A DNA stretch of 64,000 nt from Herbaspirillum sp. SJZ106 (GCF_006715495.1 NZ_VFNI01000001.1:682001-746000), one strand, 5' to 3'. Shown: positions 1 through 10,348, counted from the stretch's first letter. The notes: generated by a model from the sequence alone, not told the origin. Made by a program: numbers and translations.

Positions 1-339
1 GATTGTAGGTGAGGTTTGTGGCACTCCTGAAAGAGTTCCTATAAGAGACTCATAGGCATCTTTTTCTACCACCTTTTCCAAATCAAATTCAGCTTTGGCA
101 CCGTTGGGGAGAGTGACAATAAGCTCACGGTTGTCAGTCCCAATATTGAATTTATTTTTCATTTCCCATACCCATCGCTCAAATGCCAAACTGGCTTCCA
201 TTGATCGTAAGTATGCCTGTCGCCGGTCTTTGGTGTGCAAAGACTGAACTATCTTGGCTTTGGAAACATAGGGGAGTAGTGCCTTTGGCACCAGAAGACG
301 GAGGTAGAAGGTTCCGTTTCTTTGGTAGGTGTTTCGCAT
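1..339 (-). CDS. Tyrosine-type site-specific integrase, N-terminal part (runs off the window)
   Basis: Reading the minus strand from an ATG at 339 gives 113 codons without a stop, leaving the window at position 1. The start reads MRNTYQRNGTFYLRLLVP, then RRQAYLRSMEASLAFERW, which is the pattern of the N-terminal arm-binding (DUF6538-like) region of phage and island integrases. The catalytic domain would lie to the left, outside the window. The gene starts 124 bp from the 3' end of tRNA-His and is transcribed away from it, the usual placement of an island integrase at a tRNA attachment site. Seen: the reading frame and its position. Inferred: integrase identity, since no catalytic residues are visible. 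Confidence 0.7.
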   Translation of the reverse strand, partial: MRNTYQRNGTFYLRLLVPKALLPYVSKAKIVQSLHTKDRRQAYLRSMEASLAFERWVWEMKNKFNIGTDNRELIVTLPNGAKAEFDLEKVVEKDAYESLIGTLSGVPQTSPTI

Positions 340-377
340 GAAGTTCCGTTGGGTGGAACCTACATGCAACCTTGGAT

Positions 378-454
378 GTGCTACACCTGCTGCTACAGCA
401 AGTGCTACACCGATCAGATTTTCCCTGATCTAAGTCGTTGAGTTATAACGACTT
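378..454. repeat. Short direct and inverted repeats between integrase and tRNA-His
   Basis: GTGCTACAC occurs at 378-386 and again at 402-410, with a partial copy (TGCTACA) at 391-397 between them. These are followed by an inverted repeat GATCAG/CTGATC (412-417 and 425-430) and by AAGTCGTT/AACGACTT (432-439 and 447-454). Regularly spaced short repeats between an integrase gene and its attachment site could be arm-type binding sites or directionality-factor sites. That role is inference. Confidence 0.4.
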
Positions 455-462
455 TTGAAAAT

Positions 463-538
463 TGGGGTGGCTGACGGGACTCGAACCCGCGACAACAGGA
501 ATCACAATCCTGGACTCTACCAACTGAGCTACAGCCAC
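463..538 (-). tRNA. tRNA-His (anticodon GTG)
   Basis: The minus strand folds as a complete tRNA. It has a GTGGCTG acceptor strand, D-arm GTAGCTCAGTTGGTAGAG, an anticodon loop containing ATTGTGAT with anticodon GTG, a T-arm GGGTTCGA, and an encoded CCA at 465-463. A further G at 539 would supply the G-1 typical of tRNA-His. Its 3' end faces the integrase and is the probable attachment site of the island to the left. Confidence 0.95.
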
Positions 539-593
539 CACTGATGCGTTGATATGAAAGCAAAACTGCTGCGATCAATCAGCGAAGCTCACG

Positions 594-622
594 ATTATAC
601 AAAGCCTCGGGACGGATGGCAA
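594..622 (-). promoter_or_regulatory. Sigma-70-type promoter of tRNA-His
   Basis: On the minus strand a TTGCCA -35 box (622-617) is followed after exactly 17 bases by a perfect TATAAT -10 box (599-594), about 55 bases upstream of the mature tRNA 5' end. Box quality and spacing make this one of the clearest promoters in the window. Confidence 0.75.
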
Positions 623-707
623 CTATATTCCCCATTTCTTGACGAAAACGCCATCGGGCGGGCATGGCCCGGCCGGCGCGCGCCGATATGGCGGCTTTCG
701 CCCGGAT

Positions 708-1586
708 TCAGGCTTGCCGGCCCAATGCATGCACCTCCGGACGCAGCTCCAGCAGCGTGGCGAAGGCATGTTCCAGCGTCGAACGGCTGGCGCTGGTGTA
801 GCCGGTCAATGCGCCGGGGCCGATATCCCGGCGCAAGCCTTGCGCCTGCAGCAGGCGCAGCAGTTGCCGGGTGACGGCCTCGCCGGTATCGATGACCGCG
901 CATGGCCGGCCGGCCAGCCGGCGGCATGCGCCTTCGATGGCTTCCCTGACGAAAGGATAATGCGTGCAGCCCAGCACCAGGGTATCGGCGCCTTGTTCCA
1001 GCAGCGGCGCCAGATAGCGTTCCAGCAGCGACACCGTCGTGGGCGAATACAGTTCGCCTTTCTCGATCAGGTCCACCAGGCCGACGCAGGCCTGCGGCAA
1101 GAAGCGCACCCGGTATTGCGTTTCCATCTGCTCCCGCAGCGTGGCGAAGCGCTGGCTGGCCAGCGTGCTGCGCGTGGCCAGCACGCCCACGGCGCCGCTT
1201 TCGGTTTGCTGGGCCGCGGGTTTGAGCCCCGGTTCGATGCCGACCACCAGCAATTCCGGCCAACGTTGGCGTATCGCCTGGATGGCTGCGGCAGTGGCGG
1301 TATTGCAGGCAACCACCAGGGCCTTGATGCCTTGCGTGATGAGGAAGGAGGCGATCGCCAGCGAACGCTCGACGATCTCGCCCTCGGTCTTGTCGCCGTA
1401 GGGCGCATAACCGGAGTCGGCGAAGTACAGCAGCGTCTCGTGGGGCAGGGCAGCGTGGATGTGGCGCAGCACCGACAGGCCGCCGATGCCGGAATCGAAA
1501 ATGCCGATGGCAGCGTCGGCTGTCATCGGCATCGATGGAACTGCGGGCGTCATCTCGGAGGAAGCTTCAGAACTAGGTTGCGGCAT
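708..1586 (-). CDS. murI: Glutamate racemase
   Basis: Converts L-glutamate to D-glutamate for peptidoglycan synthesis, in the cytoplasm. The 292-aa protein has the family start IGIFDSGIGGLSVL (about residues 27-40), the first catalytic cysteine in VVACNTAT (C94) and the second in LGCTHYP (C207), plus the substrate-loop SGYAPYG (about 58-64). The region before IGIFDSG is about 25 residues longer than usual, so the real start may be one of the internal methionines. The annotated ATG has a GGAG about 13 bases upstream, a rather long spacing. The gene lies just downstream of the fumarase gene on the same strand. Confidence 0.95.
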   Translation of the reverse strand: MPQPSSEASSEMTPAVPSMPMTADAAIGIFDSGIGGLSVLRHIHAALPHETLLYFADSGYAPYGDKTEGEIVERSLAIASFLITQGIKALVVACNTATAAAIQAIRQRWPELLVVGIEPGLKPAAQQTESGAVGVLATRSTLASQRFATLREQMETQYRVRFLPQACVGLVDLIEKGELYSPTTVSLLERYLAPLLEQGADTLVLGCTHYPFVREAIEGACRRLAGRPCAVIDTGEAVTRQLLRLLQAQGLRRDIGPGALTGYTSASRSTLEHAFATLLELRPEVHALGRQA

Positions 1587-1649
1587 GTCGCTTCGGTTTC
1601 TCCTGCGATGACGGGCAATTCACGGTAGTGCTGTTGGCGCTTGGTTCGG

Positions 1650-3191
1650 TCAAGCAGTGGTGACGGGGATCTTGGAGAGCGAAACGCTCTGCGCGATCTT
1701 TTCCTTCCACTCGGCGGGGCCGGTGTTGTGCACCGAAATGCCATTGGCATCGACCGCCACCGTCACCGGCATGTCCTTGACGTCGAACTCATAGATCGCT
1801 TCCATGCCCAGGTCGGCGAAGCCCAGCACCTTGGCTGACTTGATCGCCTTGGACACCAGGTAGGCCGAGCCGCCCACCGCCATCAGGTAGGCCGACTTGT
1901 GTTTCTTGATCGCTTCGATCGCGGTCGGGCCGCGCTCGGACTTGCCGATCATGGAAATCAGGCCGGTCTGCTCCAGCATCATGTCGGTGAACTTGTCCAT
2001 GCGGGTGGCGGTGGTCGGGCCGGCCGGGCCGACCACTTCATCGCGCACCGGATCGACCGGGCCGACGTAGTAGATCACGCGGTTGGTGAAGTCCACCGGC
2101 AGCTTCTCGCCCTTGGCCAGCATGTCCTGGATGCGCTTGTGCGCGGCGTCGCGGCCGGTCAGCATCTTGCCGTTCAGGAGCAGGGTCTGGCCCGGCTTCC
2201 AGGAGGCGACTTCTTCCCTGGTCAGCGTATTGAGGTCGACGCGCTTGGACTTCTCGGTATCCGGCACCCAGTGCACTTCCGGCCATTCCGACAGCGACGG
2301 CGGTTCCATGTAGGCCGGGCCCGAGCCGTCCAGCACGAAGTGGCCGTGGCGGGTGGCGGCACAGTTGGGGATCATGGCGACCGGCTTGGACGCGGCGTGC
2401 GTCGGGTGCATCATGATCTTCACGTCCAGCACGGTGGTCAGGCCGCCCAGGCCTTGCGCGCCGATGCCCAGCGCGTTGACCTTGTCGCACAGCTCGATGC
2501 GCAGTTCCTCGGTCTTGTTGTTCGGGCCGCGCTTCTTGAGCTCGTACATGTCGATGTCGTCCATCAGCACTTCCTTGGCCATCAGCATGGCCTTCTCGGC
2601 GGTGCCGCCGATGCCGATGCCCAGCATGCCCGGCGGGCACCAGCCGGCGCCCATGGTCGGCACCGTCTTGAGCACCCAGTCCACCAGGTTGTCGGACGGG
2701 TTGAGCATGACGAACTTGGTCTTGTTCTCGGAGCCGCCGCCCTTGGCAGCGATGCGCACGTCGACGGTATTGCCCGGCACCAGCTCCATGTGGATCACGG
2801 CCGGGGTGTTGTCCTTGGTGTTCTTGCGCTCGAACTGCGGGTCGGCCACGATCGAGGCGCGCAGCACGTTGTCCGGATGCATGTAGCCCTGGCGCACGCC
2901 TTCGTTGACGGCGTCGGCGATGGAACCGGTGAAGCCTTCGAAGCGCACGCCCATGCCCACCTTCAGGAACACGTTGACGATGCCGGTATCCTGGCAGATC
3001 GGGCGCTTGCCCTCGGCGCACATGCGCGAGTTGGTCAGGATCTGGGCGATCGCATCCTTGGCAGCCGGGTTCTGCTCGGCCTCGTAGGCGCGCGCCAGGT
3101 GCTGGATATAGTCCACCGGGTGGTAGTAGCTGATGTACTGCAGCGCGGCGGCTACGGATTCGATGAGATCGTCTTGCTTGATGATGGTCAT
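1650..3191 (-). CDS. fumA: Fumarate hydratase, class I (iron-sulfur)
   Basis: Catalyses hydration of fumarate to L-malate in the TCA cycle. At 513 aa it has full class I length. The three cysteines expected to hold the [4Fe-4S] cluster are visible: C66 in GKRPICQDTG, C185 in GAGWCPPGM and C277 in IPNCAATRHGH. Class I enzymes are unrelated to the FumC type and are oxygen-sensitive. The gene is followed by murI and preceded, 33 bp away on the same strand, by a UPF0114 membrane protein, so the three may be co-transcribed. Confidence 0.95.
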   Translation of the reverse strand: MTIIKQDDLIESVAAALQYISYYHPVDYIQHLARAYEAEQNPAAKDAIAQILTNSRMCAEGKRPICQDTGIVNVFLKVGMGVRFEGFTGSIADAVNEGVRQGYMHPDNVLRASIVADPQFERKNTKDNTPAVIHMELVPGNTVDVRIAAKGGGSENKTKFVMLNPSDNLVDWVLKTVPTMGAGWCPPGMLGIGIGGTAEKAMLMAKEVLMDDIDMYELKKRGPNNKTEELRIELCDKVNALGIGAQGLGGLTTVLDVKIMMHPTHAASKPVAMIPNCAATRHGHFVLDGSGPAYMEPPSLSEWPEVHWVPDTEKSKRVDLNTLTREEVASWKPGQTLLLNGKMLTGRDAAHKRIQDMLAKGEKLPVDFTNRVIYYVGPVDPVRDEVVGPAGPTTATRMDKFTDMMLEQTGLISMIGKSERGPTAIEAIKKHKSAYLMAVGGSAYLVSKAIKSAKVLGFADLGMEAIYEFDVKDMPVTVAVDANGISVHNTGPAEWKEKIAQSVSLSKIPVTTA

Positions 3192-3224
3192 GGCTGGTTC
3201 TCTCGGGGTTTGGAATAGGGGCGG

Positions 3225-3848
3225 TCAGTGCGGTGCGTCGGGCGAATCGGGCGGTTGCGGCACGGGGTGCGCCATCAGCTTGTCGCAATACGCGATGGCC
3301 ATGGCGGAAACCAGGAAGGTCAGGTGGATGCCGGTCTGCGCCAGCAAGGTCTTGGCGTCGTACAGGTTGGCGTTGATGAAGGTCTTCAGCAAGTGGATCG
3401 AGGAGATGCCGATGATGGCCGTGGCCAGCTTCACCTTCAGCACCGACGCATTGACGTGCGACAGCCATTCCGGCTGGTCGGGATGGCTTTCCAGGTTCAT
3501 GCGCGAGACGAATGTCTCATAGCCGCCCACGATCACCATGATCAGCAGGTTGGAAATCATCACCACATCGATCAGCGCCAGCACCACCAGCATGATGGTT
3601 TGTTCATTGAGCTTGTCCGGGCGCGGCGAGCCGGCGATGGCCACGGCATCGAGGATGTGTTCCAGCGAGGAGGCGTTGCCCAGGGCCGCGCCGATCAGGT
3701 CCGACAGTTCGACCCAGAAGTGATAGACGTAGACGCACTGCGCCAGGATCAGGCCCAGGTAGAGCGGCAACTGCAGCCAGCGGCTCATGAAAATCAGGTT
3801 GGGCAGGATGCCGATCTTGCGGGAGGATTTTTGTTGCGGATCTTTCAT
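3225..3848 (-). CDS. UPF0114 (YqhA-like) integral membrane protein
   Basis: About 207 aa, counted from the ATG at 3848 ([13 protein letters not shown]). The open frame extends further upstream, but that part is low-complexity and outside the family. Several hydrophobic segments are visible: [18 protein letters not shown], then [19 protein letters not shown], then [13 protein letters not shown] and a final segment around [13 protein letters not shown]. The pattern and the [10 protein letters not shown] stretch match the UPF0114/YqhA family, whose function is not established. No convincing ribosome-binding site precedes the chosen ATG, so the start is uncertain. It sits directly upstream of fumA. 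Confidence 0.8.
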   Translation of the reverse strand: MKDPQQKSSRKIGILPNLIFMSRWLQLPLYLGLILAQCVYVYHFWVELSDLIGAALGNASSLEHILDAVAIAGSPRPDKLNEQTIMLVVLALIDVVMISNLLIMVIVGGYETFVSRMNLESHPDQPEWLSHVNASVLKVKLATAIIGISSIHLLKTFINANLYDAKTLLAQTGIHLTFLVSAMAIAYCDKLMAHPVPQPPDSPDAPH

Positions 3849-4252
3849 GGAGGTCGATTGGCGCTTGAAATCTGGCGAGGTATGGCTGGCATCGATTATC
3901 GGGTTCGAATTGGGGCCGTATTCTACACTCCCTTGGGCATCGGTTCCTGCGGCCGCGCAAGAGAAAATGCCGCCAAACGCGAGCCGCGCAGTACCTGCGG
4001 GAAACATCCGGCTATGCCACAATGGACGGGTCGTGGACATATCGACATGATTCCAGTCTCACTGGATGGAAGCGTTTGCCGAGTCCGTGCCTTTGAACAT
4101 TCTTTTCAGCATTTCGCAAAAACGCCGGCGATCGCCCGCAAAGCCTTGCGCACAGGCGTTCCCGCCCGGGAACATTGCCGTTTGTGTAAGGACTGAGTAA
4201 GTGAAACGGCCTATGTTTTGCGGAAAGCAAAAACTACCTAGTGGAGACTACC
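3849..4252. other. Intergenic region between divergent UPF0114 gene and acs
   Basis: About 400 bases without a credible gene. It must contain the divergent promoters of the membrane-protein/fumA/murI group (minus strand) and of acs (plus strand). I see no clear hairpin or operator. Open frames here are short and lack family features. Confidence 0.5.
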
Positions 4253-6235
<1,983 letters not shown>

Positions 6236-6261
6236 GGCCGTTGGGCCGCAGAATCGGCGTG

Positions 6262-6320
6262 TAAAAAGGCCGGCGGAGCAGGGCGCCAGTAATAGTCGCC
6301 CGGTTTCGCCGGCTTTTTCA
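6262..6320 (+). terminator. Rho-independent terminator after acs
   Basis: AAAAAGGCCGGCG (from 6263) pairs with CGCCGGCTTTTT (to 6319), with an inner GGGCG/CGCCC pairing, giving a long GC-rich hairpin ending in a T tract. The A-rich left side means it could also work on the other strand. Confidence 0.7.
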
Positions 6321-6341
6321 CGATCCGCGGGCGCAAAAAAG

Positions 6342-6370
6342 CTTCAATTTGGAGAAAATCTTGCTATAAT
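6342..6370 (+). promoter_or_regulatory. Promoter of tRNA-Ser
   Basis: A perfect TATAAT at 6365-6370 lies 31 bases before the tRNA. The best -35 candidate is the weak CTTCAA at 6342-6347, with 17-base spacing. Confidence 0.6.
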
Positions 6371-6401
6371 CTGCGGCTTCGCTAAACGCGACCCAAATCC
6401 A

Positions 6402-6492
6402 GGAGAGATGGATGAGTGGTTGAAGTCGCACGCCTGGAAAGCGTGTATAGGTTAATAGCCTATCGGGGGTTCGAATCCCCCTCTCTCCGCCA
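6402..6492 (+). tRNA. tRNA-Ser (anticodon GGA)
   Basis: A class II tRNA of 91 bases. It begins GGAGAGATGG, has the anticodon stem-loop around CCTGGAAAGCG (anticodon GGA), a long variable arm (GTATAGG...CCTATC), the T-arm GGTTCGAATCC and an encoded CCA at the end. The foreign block begins right after it, so its 3' end is the likely integration site. Confidence 0.95.
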
Positions 6493-6500
6493 AAATAACT

Positions 6501-6533
6501 AAGCCCTTGATTTTTCAAGGGCTTTTTTATTTT
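6501..6533 (+). terminator. Rho-independent terminator after tRNA-Ser
   Basis: Perfect 10-bp stem AAGCCCTTGA/TCAAGGGCTT with a TTTT loop, followed directly by a T-rich tail. It ends the tRNA transcript and separates it from the island genes. Confidence 0.9.
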
Positions 6534-6585
6534 CAATTCGACGCTGGTGTCACTCCTTGGGGTCACTCTTTCACTTGGAAAGAGC

Positions 6586-7362
6586 ATGCGAATCCCTTGC
6601 AGAATTCACCAGTCCCGACATGGCGTGTATTACTACCGCTATCAATTTTCTTATCTTGGCAGGCGGAAAGAACAGCGAATTTCACTTCGCACGAAAAGCC
6701 CGGGTCAGGCCAAGGAAAAGTCCTTGCTCATTTCCGCTATGATTGTCAAAAACAAGGCAGGCGGGGAAATGAATCAGAACGAAAACGATATGCTCAATCG
6801 CATTCTTTCCATGAGTGCGAAGGAGATGGAAGAACAATTAAAACAACTGGAAATTGTGGTCGCCACGCTAAACGGCGGAAGCGTGACCATGAAAGCCGAT
6901 CCGAACAACCCCGCCGATTTAGCCGCGATGCTGCAAGCGAGCAAAGATTTCTGGAAATCGGACATTGCCGAATCCCTCATGTCTTCGCAAAACGACGGGG
7001 CGAATAGCAAAGCCGTTCATTCCGCTAAGGTTGAATCTAACAATGTGGTGAACTGGGTGGAATCAAACGGGGTGAGCTATTGCGATCCTGATCAGCCATT
7101 CAACGATAAATCTATCTTGTATGAGAACTACAGGGAGTTCTGTAAAGAGAACGGGTGCCAGCCTTGTGCGGTTCCTCAGTTCTTCACCCGTTTGCATAGC
7201 GAATTTCCGAACATTCAAGAGAAACGAACAATGATGGGAAGTGGTGCAGACAAGAAGCGTATTCGCTGCATCAATCTCACGACTGGGGTGTTCAGTAAAG
7301 AAGATTTGGTTGAGCAGGTCGCACTTGAAAAGAGCGAGATTGAGAAGGCATTTTACGGATAA
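6586..7362 (+). CDS. Island protein: integrase-like N-terminus fused to a primase-type winged-helix domain
   Basis: About 258 aa from the ATG at 6586, with GGAAAGAG upstream. The open frame could begin at GTG 6547, but that lacks a site. Residues about 1-50 (IHQSRHGVYYYRYQF, then RISLRTKSPGQAKEKSLL) resemble the arm-binding N-terminus of tyrosine integrases. No recombinase catalytic domain follows. After a glutamate-rich middle, the last 90 residues (LYENYREFCKENG, then FFTRLHSEFPNI and KKRIRCINL) look like the C-terminal winged helix of P4/D5-type phage primases. The combination suggests a DNA-binding protein of the island, such as a directionality or replication-initiation factor. Both domain calls are from pattern memory; the role is inference. 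It is the first gene after the tRNA and is AT-rich compared with the flanks. Confidence 0.55.
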   Translation: MRIPCRIHQSRHGVYYYRYQFSYLGRRKEQRISLRTKSPGQAKEKSLLISAMIVKNKAGGEMNQNENDMLNRILSMSAKEMEEQLKQLEIVVATLNGGSVTMKADPNNPADLAAMLQASKDFWKSDIAESLMSSQNDGANSKAVHSAKVESNNVVNWVESNGVSYCDPDQPFNDKSILYENYREFCKENGCQPCAVPQFFTRLHSEFPNIQEKRTMMGSGADKKRIRCINLTTGVFSKEDLVEQVALEKSEIEKAFYG

Positions 7363-7382
7363 GAGCTAGAGTGCAAAAAATG

Positions 7383-7415
7383 GGCAGAAAGATATTGAAC
7401 TCGTATCTTTCTGCC
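7383..7415 (+). terminator. Hairpin between island genes
   Basis: Perfect 12-bp stem GGCAGAAAGATA/TATCTTTCTGCC with a 9-base loop, 20 bases after the preceding stop codon. No strong T tract follows, so termination is probable rather than certain. Confidence 0.5.
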
Positions 7416-7544
7416 TAAGTCTATCTGGGTTCTAGGTTATGGCACCATGCAACTTTCTTTCGCAAATGAGGCATACTCCTCAACATATAGTATTCAAACT
7501 GATCGCTAGTTATTGCCGAATCTAATATAAAAAAAGGACGGGAA

Positions 7545-9785
7545 ATGATTGAATCGATTGAAGTTAATCGCGTTGCCACTTATCAAAAATCTCCAGCGAT
7601 CTTGGACAAATTGGCAAAATTCAATTTTCTTTTTGGTACAAATGGTTCTGGCAAGACCACAATCAGTAGAGTCATAGCTGATGGATCTCAGTTTCCACAT
7701 TGCAAAATTGGTTGGAAAGGTGGAACGCCACTTCAAACAATGGTCTATAACTGCGACTTTGTGGAGAAAAATTTCAATCAATCTGAGTCGTTAAAAGGGG
7801 TCTTTACTCTTGGTGAAAGCCTCGTTGAGACTAAAGAAAAAATCTTAGAAGCAAAACAAGAAATTGATACAGCGATCGGGAAGATACAAGCATTAACCTT
7901 AGCTCTGCAAGGTGTCGATGGGACGGGTGGAAAGATCGGTGAGCTTGAAAAGCTTGAATCAGATTTTAAGACGAAGTGCTGGACGCAAAAGCAAAAGTAC
8001 GATGCAAAGTTAAGTGGAGGTTTTGAGGGGTATCGCGGGAGCGCCGAAAAATTTAAAACGAAAGTCTTATCTGAGGCCATCTCTAACAAGGCAGAGATAC
8101 TTTCTTTGGAAGAACTAGAAAGAAAATCTGCTGTAATTTTTGGGCCCACGCCGGTAACAGAAGAAAAAATACCAGAAATCGAATTTGATACGCTGCTGGC
8201 GCATGAGTCCAATCCAATTCTGGTTAAACGCGTCATTGGTAAAGATGACGTTGACATAGCCGCCATGATAAGAAGTCTTGGCAACAGTGACTGGGTGCAA
8301 CAAGGTCGATCTTTTTATGATGTGAATCATGAGACGTGCCCATTCTGTCAACAAAAGACTCCGCAGAAATTTTCAGAAAGTCTGCATGAGTATTTTGACG
8401 AAACTTTCACGTCGGACACCACAGCTATACAAAAACTATCGATTGATTACACGACAGATTCCGAAAGGCTTCAACTAAAAATCGAAGCTCTAATATCTGG
8501 CAATTCCAGATTTCTAGATATTCAGAAGCTAAAGCTTGAGAAAGAAATTATTGACTCAAAGATTGAGTTGAATAAGAAAAAAATTGACGATAAGAAAAAG
8601 GAAGCGAGTCAAGTCATATCTCTCGAATCGACAGAAAATGCCGCCGTTCAAATTGTCCAATTAATTTCCGCTGCAAATGCAAAAGTAACTGAACACAATT
8701 TGATGGTTTCCAACTTGGCCTTGGAACAGAAAAATCTGACTTCCCAAGTATGGAAATTTGTTCTCGATGAACTATCCAGCGATTTAGTTACATTTCATGA
8801 AGCTCAAAAAAACTTGTTAGCTGCAATCACTTCTTTCAAAGAAAAAATCCAAAATGCGACCCTAACTAAAGTTGCAAAGGAAAAGGAAATTAAAGAGTTG
8901 GAGAAGCAGATAACTAGCACTCAACCAACCGTAAATGGCATCAACCAGCTTTTGAATTCATTTGGTTTCCAAGGATTTTCTTTGGCAACAACCGAAAACG
9001 GATCTTCATATCAACTTATAAGGGAAGACGGAACTAGCGCAAAGAAAACATTGAGCGAAGGAGAAAAAACCTTCGTCACTTTTTTATACTTCTATCACCT
9101 GTTGAAAGGAAGCGAGTCAGAAAGTGGAATGACAGTTGACCGAGTTGTTGTATTTGATGACCCCGTTTCCAGCCTGGATAGCGATGTCTTATTCATCGTC
9201 AGCAGTTTGATTAGAGGTTTATTCGAAGAGCTAAGGAAAGGTGAAAGCCATATCAAGCAAATTTTTATGCTCACACACAATGTCTATTTTCATAAGGAAA
9301 TTACATTTAATCCGAAACGTGTGGATGTCGCTATGGCAGAGGAGTCATTCTGGATAGTCAGAAAATCAGACACAGGTTCTGTTATAGAGCGCCATAAATC
9401 GAATCCAATTAAGACGTCGTATGAATTGCTGTGGAGCGAAGTACGTCGCAAAGATCGCTCTGTTTTAACTATACAAAATACTCTACGGAGAATAATTGAA
9501 AATTATTTCAAAATTCTCGGCGGAATTGATCAGGATAAGATCTTTGCCATGTTTGACGGTAAAGAGCGACTCATATGTAAATCGCTTTTTTCATGGATAA
9601 ATGATGGTTCGCATTTCGCGAACGACGATTTATATGTGTCGATTGAAAACGGAATGGTCAATACCTACCTCGATGTCTTCCGAGGCGTATTCGAGAAATC
9701 TGGGCACATTTCCCATTACAAAATGATGATGGGCGATGCCTTCGTTGATTTTGAGGCGCCCGCTCATGCGGCTTTACCAGGTTGA
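7545..9785 (+). CDS. RloC/PrrC-like AAA_13 ATPase, candidate anticodon nuclease
   Basis: 746 aa, markedly AT-rich. An SMC/ABC-type ATPase head is split by a coiled-coil region. Walker A is GTNGSGKT at 31-38, the ABC signature LSEGEKT at 503-509, Walker B VVVFDDP at 534-540, the D-loop SSLDSD at 542-547, and the switch histidine is in MLTHN (H578). In the middle, CPFC (265-268) is a possible zinc hook flanked by lysine/glutamate-rich helices (about 95-180 and 300-460). The C-terminal part carries R648-x3-E652 and a histidine in WINDGSH (H690), matching the Arg-Glu-His order of the PrrC/RloC ribonuclease triad. Known: PrrC and RloC cut a tRNA anticodon loop during phage infection, and RloC differs by its zinc hook. 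Inferred: that this protein is a nuclease and not just an AAA_13 ATPase. It stands alone, with no restriction-modification genes beside it, which fits RloC better than PrrC. Confidence 0.65.
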   Translation: MIESIEVNRVATYQKSPAILDKLAKFNFLFGTNGSGKTTISRVIADGSQFPHCKIGWKGGTPLQTMVYNCDFVEKNFNQSESLKGVFTLGESLVETKEKILEAKQEIDTAIGKIQALTLALQGVDGTGGKIGELEKLESDFKTKCWTQKQKYDAKLSGGFEGYRGSAEKFKTKVLSEAISNKAEILSLEELERKSAVIFGPTPVTEEKIPEIEFDTLLAHESNPILVKRVIGKDDVDIAAMIRSLGNSDWVQQGRSFYDVNHETCPFCQQKTPQKFSESLHEYFDETFTSDTTAIQKLSIDYTTDSERLQLKIEALISGNSRFLDIQKLKLEKEIIDSKIELNKKKIDDKKKEASQVISLESTENAAVQIVQLISAANAKVTEHNLMVSNLALEQKNLTSQVWKFVLDELSSDLVTFHEAQKNLLAAITSFKEKIQNATLTKVAKEKEIKELEKQITSTQPTVNGINQLLNSFGFQGFSLATTENGSSYQLIREDGTSAKKTLSEGEKTFVTFLYFYHLLKGSESESGMTVDRVVVFDDPVSSLDSDVLFIVSSLIRGLFEELRKGESHIKQIFMLTHNVYFHKEITFNPKRVDVAMAEESFWIVRKSDTGSVIERHKSNPIKTSYELLWSEVRRKDRSVLTIQNTLRRIIENYFKILGGIDQDKIFAMFDGKERLICKSLFSWINDGSHFANDDLYVSIENGMVNTYLDVFRGVFEKSGHISHYKMMMGDAFVDFEAPAHAALPG

Positions 9786-9885
9786 TTTGTAATTGGATTG
9801 AAAGATGATTTTTAACTCTGATGCCGTCCACACGTCCAAGTGTCCATGCTGTCCAGGCACATTTCAATCCTTCTGCGAAAATCAA

Positions 9886-10170
9886 TCAGACCAAAGCCAG
9901 ACGATCAGTATCAGCATTGTCAGAATCATTTTCTACTCCGAATAAAGCATAGTCTCTTGGCTCCAGCATTCCTGCTGCAACCAATTCCTTGCCGATCTTC
10001 TTCAAGTCATTCTCAGCAAGCTGACTGACATAAGCACCCGCCAAAATCTTTCGTCTGGTGTCACGTTTCCTTTCCTCTGCTGCTTCACGATTTCTGGTCT
10101 GCTGAATACGGGCATCCAGTTCTGCTTTCTGCTGAAGTAATTTTTCCAAATTCGGTTTGCTCATTTTCAT
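9886..10170 (-). CDS. Small mobilisation protein (MobC/TraD-like)
   Basis: 94 aa. It starts MKMSKPNLEKLLQQKAELDA and continues with a charged helix (QQTRNREAAEERKRDTRR) and then KILAGAYVSQLAEND. This is the pattern of short accessory proteins of MOBQ-type relaxosomes (often called TraD or MobC) found on small mobilisable plasmids. It is divergent from the relaxase remnant, with the oriT-like site in the gap between them, as in IncQ-like systems. Probably intact, but useless for transfer without a relaxase supplied in trans. Confidence 0.65.
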   Translation of the reverse strand: MKMSKPNLEKLLQQKAELDARIQQTRNREAAEERKRDTRRKILAGAYVSQLAENDLKKIGKELVAAGMLEPRDYALFGVENDSDNADTDRLALV

Positions 10171-10263
10171 CTCCTATTTTTATTGTGCGAGCGTTGACAT
10201 TTCAAATTCACGCTGTAGTACTAGAAATAGCAAACAAAAAAGAAACGTCAAGAGCAAAGCAGC

Positions 10264-10295
10264 GAAATGCGCACTTATACGTCACTGCGTGACGT
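10264..10295 (-). other. oriT-like site, MOBQ type
   Basis: On the minus strand a perfect 7-bp inverted repeat (ACGTCAC/GTGACGT, 3-base loop, 10295-10279) is followed at once by TAAGTGCGCATTT (10278-10266). The architecture of an inverted repeat followed by TAA(A/G)TGCGC matches, from memory, the nick region of RSF1010/R1162- and pSC101-type origins of transfer. It lies between the divergent mobilisation gene and the relaxase remnant, exactly where oriT is expected. Confidence 0.6.
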
Positions 10296-10348
10296 GTGCT
10301 GAAAGCTGAATGCCAAAACAAAAAAAGACGTTCAAGGAGAAATGAACT

